Part shown: piece by piece, positions 58,053 to 64,000 of the stretch
How positions within the stretch are numbered: the stretch's first letter is position 1
Layout of the letters: every line of letters begins with the position of its first letter
Origin: Xenoacremonium recifei
Lineage: Eukaryota > Ascomycota > Sordariomycetes > Hypocreales > Nectriaceae
Length of the DNA: 64,000 nucleotides
Reading direction: 5' to 3'
NCBI GenBank assembly: GCA_012184525.1
Contig: WOFQ01000055.1
Location: 62,001 to 126,000 of the forward strand
Notes under the pieces: model-generated
The model's database searches: none
What the model was told of the DNA's origin: nothing
The model's input: the letters and a program-made list of their open reading frames with translations, nothing else
Program-made: the position numbers and the translations under genes

Positions 58053-58456
58053 CAATAGGAGACACATAAATATAGTCTTGATCCCCAAGTTCCCCCATAA
58101 GCACACCAACGCAGCAATCCACAACCACCTCCCCTCCACCTACGATTCTTAGAAAATAGCCATACGTCAACAAGATGGATTCCTGGAATTCGATGCAACC
58201 CAATAGGATCGTTCACTTCAGCAGTTTTTCTTCAACTCAAAGCGGCATGGAACAGGTTAGACCCGTGCTAGCTTCCGTGTCTCATGATGTGTATTCTATT
58301 AGAGTCTTCTATTAATCCAGTGTACAAAAAGAAAAAGGACAGTCCTTGTAGTTGTTTTTAAGCTCCTTCCGTTAGCCGTACAGTAATATTAGTACAAAAA
58401 CTGAGCGTGTTCCGTCCTTAGCATTGGTCGGCATTCAAGCCCGCAGCAACCTTCGC
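58053..58456. other. Convergent intergenic region
   Basis: About 400 bp between the preceding ORFs and the 3' end of the Qdr-type transporter. No feature seen. Confidence 0.4.
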
Positions 58457-60044
58457 CTATGCATGTTCCATCCTCTCACGTTCACTCTCCATTCGCCACT
58501 TTCCCGCAAATTTCCAGCTCACAAAAACGCCTGACAGGGCAAGGAACTGTACAATGGCACAGATTGTGAACGCCAACCCAACGCCAATACCGTTGATCAT
58601 TGGCATAACAAAACTAGTCCCGCCCGCAGCGAAAAGACATCTTGCCAGGTTGAGACTCGCACTGGCCGCCGCGCTCCGGTCAGAAAAGATGTCGACCAAA
58701 TAGGTCATGATGATTGATTGCGTTGACACCACCGTCCACCCTGTGATGAAGGTGGTGATAATAGGAATAGCAATGGGTACTTTGTGGGGATACTCGATAC
58801 ACCAGCCAAATAAGACGATGGACAGACACTGAATGATGGAGAATATTGGCACCAAGCGAAGTCGTGCTTTCTCGATTGGAAAGGAAGCATCAGACTGGCT
58901 GCTGGAATTTGGCCCTTCTTCGACACCGTTTTGACTCTGTCGTGTTTCGTGTGCAGCCTTGACTTTTTGATAGTCCTTGTCCAGAATCTTTCCGGTGATC
59001 AAAGTGCCCACCATGGATCCCACACCGTTGGCGATGAACGTGAGTCCGACTTGAGTCTCGCTCAAACCGTATCGTTCCTCGAAGAGCGTCGTCATAGCAG
59101 TGATGCTCATCTGCCAGACAGCGTAGTATATGGCGAGGAAGACTATAAGCGGAGTCGCATATTTGCTGGTCAGGATGCGGAACGGGCCAGTCACATCAAT
59201 ATGTTTTCTCGGAGCTGGAGGGGTCGGAGCGGCGGCCGGATCGGTCTCGACTCGGGTGTACTTCTGATATGCGACAAGGGGGTATTTCGAGAAGACGTTG
59301 GACGGCGTCCGGCTGCCATTTCCAACGGCGGATCTGAGTGTCTCGGGAAGCAAGCAGAGCATGGCGAGTAGGAAACAACCGCCGTAGATGGTCAGAAACC
59401 AGAAGATGGCTCGCCAGCCGAGAGACCCGGCAATTGCACCCCCGATGACAGGCCCGACAGCGACAGGCACGAGCAGTCCAGCTTGGAAGACACCCATGTA
59501 GCTCCCACGATCGGCGCGCGTTGTTATGTCACCAATAACACCAGAGCCAATGGCAATAGTACTCGCGCTGCCCGTGCTTTGCAGACATCGCAGCACGATC
59601 AATGTCGCGTAGTTCTTCGTCTCTGCAAGACCAATGCACGCAGCAAGGAAGACGAGAAAGGTGTAGCAGTATGCCACGCGACGACCTTTGACATCGGATA
59701 CTGGGCCCCAAAGACTCGGTGCAATGCCTTGGAATATGAGGTATGATGTGACGGTGAGGTTGACAAGTTCAATAGAAACCCCGAGGTTGTCGGCGATTGT
59801 TGGCAGAGCTGGAAAGTAGATGTTGGATGCAAAGCCAGAAACTGGGAGGTCAGTATACATTATTGGCGACATTTCTCAATTTATACTTACATGTGGCCGC
59901 AATAGATACGATGCACACGATGAGAGCCTTTTGTCGCTTGTCGAAGATGCTGTATGGTTCCTCTGGAGGCGGTGCCAGGGAAGAGGGAGGTGGTGCGGCG
60001 ATGCCGTTGGCCGATTCTTCTTTCATTGATTCTTCATTGGCCAT
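58457..60044 (-). CDS. MFS drug:H+ antiporter, Qdr/DHA1 type
   Basis: Predicted plasma-membrane 12-helix proton antiporter exporting drugs, polyamines or metabolites. Minus-strand exons 60044-59891 and 59841-58457 (49-bp intron) give 512 aa. N-terminal 35 residues hydrophilic, then helix 1 (ALIVCIVSIAAT), the DHA1 signature FASNIYFPALPTIADNL, loop GPVSDVKGRR (MFS motif A), RCLQSTGSASTIAIGSGVIG, and PVAVGPVIGGAIAGSLGWRA (motif C). A long central loop holds charged residues. Shares its 374-bp promoter with an isochorismatase-fold gene, suggesting joint regulation. Confidence 0.9.
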
Positions 60045-60418
60045 ATTGTTGATTGCGTTGCGAGCTTGGATGATGAGATTCAAGACACAGGGACTTATAG
60101 ATACTTGATTGAATCAGATTCTTGCCCGAGTTTGTGGCTGCTTCATGTCTATATATCTGTATATCTATTGTGGTGACGGAATGAGAAGCCTTGTAAAGGA
60201 GGCTAGCGCCGGAGTTGAGAAGCTTGTTGTGGCGGACTCCGGAGTTGAGATCAAGCTTTCATTTATACGCCACGGAGTTGAGGCGATCATCAAGGGTCAG
60301 GTAGCAATCAAATTTCCTTTGTGAGGATCAGTAAATATAAAACCATCCGTCTGGCTCAACTGGGGTTACGATTCCACCCCTACCTACCCATCTCACTCTC
60401 ACGAGATTTTGTTTCACA
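60045..60418. promoter_or_regulatory. Divergent promoter, transporter / isochorismatase-fold gene
   Basis: A 374-bp gap between two divergent start codons. A TATA-like ATATAAAA lies at 60335-60342, about 77 nt before the ATG at 60419. A repeated CGGAGTTGAG element occurs at about 60203 and again near 60240 and 60272, a possible regulator site. Confidence 0.4.
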
Positions 60419-61094
60419 ATGGCCATTGACCAAGTTACAGGCTTCGGCAAAAACTATGCAGTCCTCAACTTGGATTTAATGACGATTCTGATTGACATAG
60501 CCAAGAAATTCCCCGAAGGCCGGACATTCATTTCGAACTGTACCATCTGGAACGATGCCGTCCACCAGAAATCTCCGCAACCACCGACCATCTTCACCAG
60601 CCTTTTCTTCGGCCCGGGTGGGTTTGAGTTGGCCAAAGATGCCCCCTTTACAAAACTGATCGAAGGCTTCGGGTCTTTTGATGCTGGGTCTCCCCCGGTT
60701 CAGATTGCGTCGGAGTTCCAGATGAATGAGAAGGATAGGTTCTTGCAGAAGACGAGGTGGTCCGCCACGTCTGGAAACCAAATGCTGCAGATATTAAGAG
60801 CTCAGAATATCGACACGGTAATTATTGTAAGACATCCCCAGCTCCTTACAGGTTTCAGTATGAGTTAATGCCCATCTACAGTCTGGGATGAGCCTTTCGG
60901 GGGTGGTTATGAGCACCGTATACCAACTCTTCGATCTTGATTTCAACATTTTTGTCATATCCGATAACGTCCTGGAACTTCCTGTGGAACAGATGGCAGA
61001 CTTTGCCAATGTCATGCTACATACTCTCATGCCGAAGATGAATGTCCAGGTGATCTCGCTTGACACAGCTTTACAATTACTTGCCGAGTCCTAA
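60419..61094 (+). CDS. Isochorismatase-fold hydrolase family protein
   Basis: Alpha/beta fold of the cysteine-hydrolase/isochorismatase superfamily. Exons 60419-60826 and 60882-61094 (55-bp intron) give 206 aa, the usual size. Strand 1 holds the Asp (LNLDLMTILIDI). The core strand-turn that usually carries the nucleophilic Cys reads SGMSLSGVVMSTVYQLFDLD with Gly-Val-Val, not Cys, so ordinary cysteine hydrolysis looks unlikely; some family members are like this and may bind a ligand or use other chemistry. Paired divergently with a Qdr-type exporter. Confidence 0.75.
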
Positions 61095-61158
61095 GGGTGG
61101 GAACGGTCCGCTCGAAAGTTGCTGGTGAGTATGGCAACACGGAACTACGAACAGTCAC

Positions 61159-61415
61159 AGATTGCTTCTATTTATATCGTTATTCTCTTCTCTGTGCTAT
61201 GTTCCTTGGGTAAATACAAGCTAGGCCAATTGGCCCTTTCTAGGGGAAGACATCATCTACCATCGATCCGGAGGAGAACATAATGTTATCCTATCAGTTT
61301 TACCGCATGTTTCCTTTCGCAAACTATGTGTCGTATGGAGTTAATCCGCAACTCCGCTACAATCAATTCAATGAATGCCAAGTAGCGCATCAAGACGGGA
61401 GGGAGGCCAAAACGA
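61159..61415 (+). repeat. Dispersed direct repeat, left copy
   Basis: Matches 62824-63073 along its length with patchy identity (shared AGATTGCTTCTATTTATAT at the start, GCTAGGCCAATTGG/GCTGGGCCAATTGG, TTTCGCAAACT, and GCGCATCAAGACGGGAG with GGCCAAAACGA at the end). Not inside a gene. The two copies lie in the same direction about 1.7 kb apart and flank the rRNA fragment and orphan ORF. Confidence 0.75.
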
Positions 61416-61621
61416 GTTGTGAATCACTGCTCATCGCAAAAGGGGAAGGAGCGCGAGGGCTGCACGCACACATAAAACCAAATTTCTCTGCTCGAAATTC
61501 CTTTTCTTTTTCTTTCATCCTTCACCATTCGACATGCCGTACATGCCGTTTTCCTCATCATTCTGCACAATCATTACCATCAACAAAGCCAACTGACAGA
61601 GCAACAAGATGGCAGAACGTA

Positions 61622-61729
61622 TTGTTACGACTTTTACTTCCTCTAAATGACCGAGTTTGGAGAGCCTTCCGGCCCTGAGTGGTAGTTGCCCACCTCTCTG
61701 GGCCAGTCCGGACGCCTCACTGAGCCATT

Positions 61730-61775
<46 letters not shown>

Positions 61776-61920
61776 ATCAACGCAAGCTGATGACTTGCGC
61801 TTACTAGGGATTCCTCGTTGAAGAGCAATAATTGCAATGCTCTATCCCCAGCACGACTGAGTTTAACAAGATTACCCGGGCCTTCCGGCCAAGGGAGTAC
61901 TCGCTGGCTCAGTCAGTGTA
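61622..61920 (-). rRNA. 18S rRNA gene fragment (non-functional, 299 bp)
   Basis: The minus strand reads as the 3' part of nuclear 18S rRNA. It contains universal landmarks: TACACACCGCCCGTCGCTAC, TTGATTACGTCCCTGCCCTT, and the AGCATTGCAATTATTGCTC helix region, through AGTAAAAGTCGTAACAA. It stops about 40 nt before the mature 3' end and starts inside the molecule near the ACACTGACTGAGCCAGCGAG stretch, so most of the gene is missing. It lies 13 nt after an ATG (ATGGCAGAACG) at 61609 and just before a coding-like ORF. It is an inserted copy, not an rDNA unit. Confidence 0.93.
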
Positions 61921-62349
61921 CACGGACGAAACTACCCAGAGTTTGTATTCCAAAGAACAGGGAAAAACTTCTCGCCAAAAGAACAACAGAAGAAGTGGTA
62001 CAACCGATACAAGACAGAGTTCGTGAACTACGGCGCTATCCTAACCGACGCGGAAAAGACAGCATGGATACACAACGCAACACGCCTGCGGACGACTGCG
62101 TCAACGAACAGACCAGGCAGTAATGGTTTGACAAGAACACTACCACTTACATGGGCTGAGCACCGCGCCCTTATGATCATGTTTCCACAAGAATATGTGA
62201 ACTCGAAATCGTGGGACAAGTCACAGAACAGCTACCCCAACGCCGACCTCAATATCGCATACCCCAACGCCTTTGGCGAGAAAGAAGGCCGGGTCCGCGA
62301 CTGGCGGGAAGAGGATACAATCTTTCCGGAGGGACACGGTTGCGCTTAG
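61921..62349 (+). pseudogene. Orphan ORF fused behind the 18S fragment
   Basis: A frame that leaves the 18S fragment and stays open to 62349 reads coding-like: SVHGRNYPEFVFQRTGKN, SPKEQQKKWYNRYKTEFVNY, ILTDAEKTAWIHN, TWAEHRALMIMFPQEYVN, EKEGRVRDWREEDTIFPEG. It has no natural start of its own, since its upstream end is rRNA sequence; the possible start at 61609 is stopped in the 18S part. Likely the rest of a gene whose 5' part was replaced or interrupted by the insertion. No family recognised. Confidence 0.45.
62323..62338 (+). repeat. Short duplicated motif near ORF end
   Basis: TTTCCGGAGGGACACG occurs here at the end of the orphan ORF and again at 62791-62806, just before the right copy of the larger repeat, suggesting the duplication unit is longer than the best-preserved part. 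Confidence 0.7.
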
Positions 62350-62823
62350 ACGCGGGGATGTTCAGTGCCGCGTAACCTTGGGAACGTGATAGTTCGAAGT
62401 GTCTGAAGATAGCAGACTTGTTGACGGGCAGGCCTTGTGACTCGAGATACGATATCGTGCCCCTGACCATGGCCTTTTTGGGTGTGTCAGGAATTACTCT
62501 CCTATTTTAGCATAATAGATATTTCTTCGTTTTTCCCCCCAAAATATATTTCATTCTGCCATCTTATTATTGGTACAGAGCCTTACAACTGTGAAGGTCC
62601 ACCGCGACGTTTGCGCGGGGACATCTATGAGTTAACTCTGGCCACCTCTCACTGGAAGGTCGGAGATTAATACACTCATGCTGTTACCACTCACTGCGTC
62701 TCCCTGGGTAAGCTGCTGCTAGTGCCCGCATGTTATTCCACTACAGCTCGTCCACTCCTCTTCAGCCTCCAAATCTGATGAATTCCTTACTTTCCGGAGG
62801 GACACGAACGAGACAAAGCATCA
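62350..62823. other. Intergenic patch with no supported gene
   Basis: About 470 bp between the orphan ORF and the right repeat copy. Apart from the second copy of the short motif at 62791 I see no gene or other feature. Confidence 0.4.
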
Positions 62824-63073
62824 TAGATTGCTTCTATTTATATCTTCCTTTTCTTCTCTCTATGCGATATCTTTTCATGTATATATAGAAGCTGGGCCAA
62901 TTGGTTCTTCCGAGGATATCATCCACCACCATTCTAGATGAGAATTTCATGTTGTCTCTTACCAGTTTGGGCAAATTTCTCTTTTCGCAAACTGTATGCT
63001 TCTAAACTACAACTCTACGATCAGATCCATAAAGACCAGGTGGCGCATCAAGACGGGAGGAAGGCCAAAACGA
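62824..63073 (+). repeat. Dispersed direct repeat, right copy
   Basis: Partner of 61159-61415; see that entry for the shared blocks. Roughly three quarters of positions agree by eye, with small gaps. No long terminal repeat ends (TG...CA) or coding domain of a transposon is apparent between the copies. Confidence 0.75.
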
Positions 63074-64000
63074 CCACCGTTCCGTTCCCACGTACAATTC
63101 AAAACGGGCGTTTAGCGCACCGCCAATCTTACCGTTTCATCCGTGACTGCATAAGGCAGTTATCAAATTTGTGCAGGTTTGTGGGTCCTTTAGGGTACGT
63201 GCTCAGCTCTGGCAAGCTCAGACCAAAAAGCGGCAACATCCAATCCCTTGTCCAGTTAGATCACTGTTGCGCCTGAAGACAGCGCTGATCGGGACGGCAC
63301 GGCTCAGCGAGCCAGTCACAGCGCCGAGATTCAGCATGCCCGGGCTTACGTTGCCGAGGATCGCGGGAGCAAGATTCGATCCCAGGGAGTCGCACTGTAC
63401 TTGAAGGGCTCTCCCCCGCGGAATCTGGCTGTCAGATCTCGAAATCTGCTCATTCGCGCGCGTATCTCGCACGGTCTCCCTTCGCGCGCCCAGCGAACCG
63501 AAATCTGCAGATGATGGGTTCATTTTCAGAAATATCGACCCTTGGGACATGGGGAATAGCCGATGCCACAACTGATGCGGTGGAGATGCGCTGATAGCGG
63601 CAGCAGCCATGCATTTTGCTGGTCTCAGCGCGCCTGAGCCACCCGGACTTCATCCCCCGACAGGCTCCACTGCCGCCACCAGCCACACCTTCGTGTCCGG
63701 CGCTAGAAATCGCCCCAAAATCTAGAAGGGGAAGCTACGGAACGGAAGCAAGTACGCAGGGCCGCTACTGCACCAGCGACAAAGCAATGAGAAAATGCCT
63801 TACGTAAGGCTGCTAGGAGCTTTCATCGACGTCAAGCCATTCATTCACAAGGGCTGCCTACCATCACGAAACCTCGAGTTCAAAGTTCAACCATCGCCTC
63901 ATCATATCGATTTCTTTTCACACTGTGGCTCAGCCTCATTGAGTTGCTTGCAAGGCAGTTGGATACGAAAAGTTCCAGGTCCAATAATCTCTTCGCCTCG
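63074..64000. other. Window end with no supported gene
   Basis: About 930 bp. Short overlapping ORFs only; none has recognisable motifs. A promoter for a gene beyond the window cannot be excluded. Confidence 0.4.

Noticed and set aside
61622..61920. Functional rDNA unit
   Set aside because: Only 299 bp of 18S are present, with no flanking ITS, 5.8S or 28S, and both ends are abrupt.
61159..63073. LTR retrotransposon
   Set aside because: The repeats lack TG...CA ends and no gag/pol-like domain, primer-binding site or polypurine tract is seen between them.

Overview
The window is nuclear DNA of a filamentous ascomycete (Pezizomycotina). Every multi-exon gene I could rebuild has short GT-AG introns (about 40-70 bp), and the gene content is typically fungal: Atg18, Cia1, the Ppm2 methyltransferase-kelch-JmjC fusion, an MHYT-domain protein, a HET-domain NLR and an RGS regulator. 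Placement in Sordariomycetes is a guess from general feel, not something the sequence proves. Splice sites were chosen by hand from reading-frame continuity.

Layout. 0-9 kb, housekeeping: the 3' part of a Pps1-type dual-specificity phosphatase (+), Atg18 (-), and Ppm2/TYW4 (+). 9-12 kb: nothing recognised. 12-18 kb: a fungal MHYT-domain membrane protein and mitochondrial FAD glycerol-3-phosphate dehydrogenase (Gut2). 18.5-22.4 kb: a HET-NB-ARC-TPR NOD-like receptor with six 126-bp TPR repeats, then a small unknown gene. 23-24.7 kb: an RGS protein (-) whose stop codon is followed by a long in-frame ORF. 24.7-31.2 kb: gene-poor. 31.2-33.6 kb: decayed partial copies of the neighbouring SUMO protease. 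33.9-36.6 kb: the intact Ulp1-like protease (-). 37.6-39.7 kb: a phenol-hydroxylase-type FAD monooxygenase (-). 40.9-46 kb: three genes of unknown function. 47.5-54.6 kb: an MFS transporter (+), Cia1 (+) and the E1 subunit of 2-oxoglutarate dehydrogenase (-). 55.5-56.9 kb: a divergent PP2A catalytic subunit (-). 57.3-58 kb: a probable small or decayed gene. 58.5-61.1 kb: a Qdr-type MFS transporter and an isochorismatase-fold protein, divergently transcribed. 61-64 kb: a patchwork of short duplications that includes a 299-bp fragment of 18S rRNA fused to an orphan ORF.

The core genes serve autophagy (Atg18), tRNA wybutosine synthesis (Ppm2), cytosolic Fe-S assembly (Cia1), the TCA cycle (Kgd1) and the glycerol shuttle (Gut2). 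The accessory genes serve self/non-self recognition (NLR), G-protein damping (RGS), SUMO removal (Ulp1-like), phosphatase signalling (PP2A paralog) and small-molecule handling (monooxygenase, transporter, isochorismatase fold). Accessory genes sit beside the gene-poor, duplication-rich stretches.

The points most worth a second look are: two genes (atg18 and the RGS gene) with a stop codon followed in frame by 119 and about 260 coding-like codons; the NLR repeat array; the graveyard of Ulp1-like copies; the 18S rRNA fragment; and the divergent PP2A subunit with a GC-AG intron.
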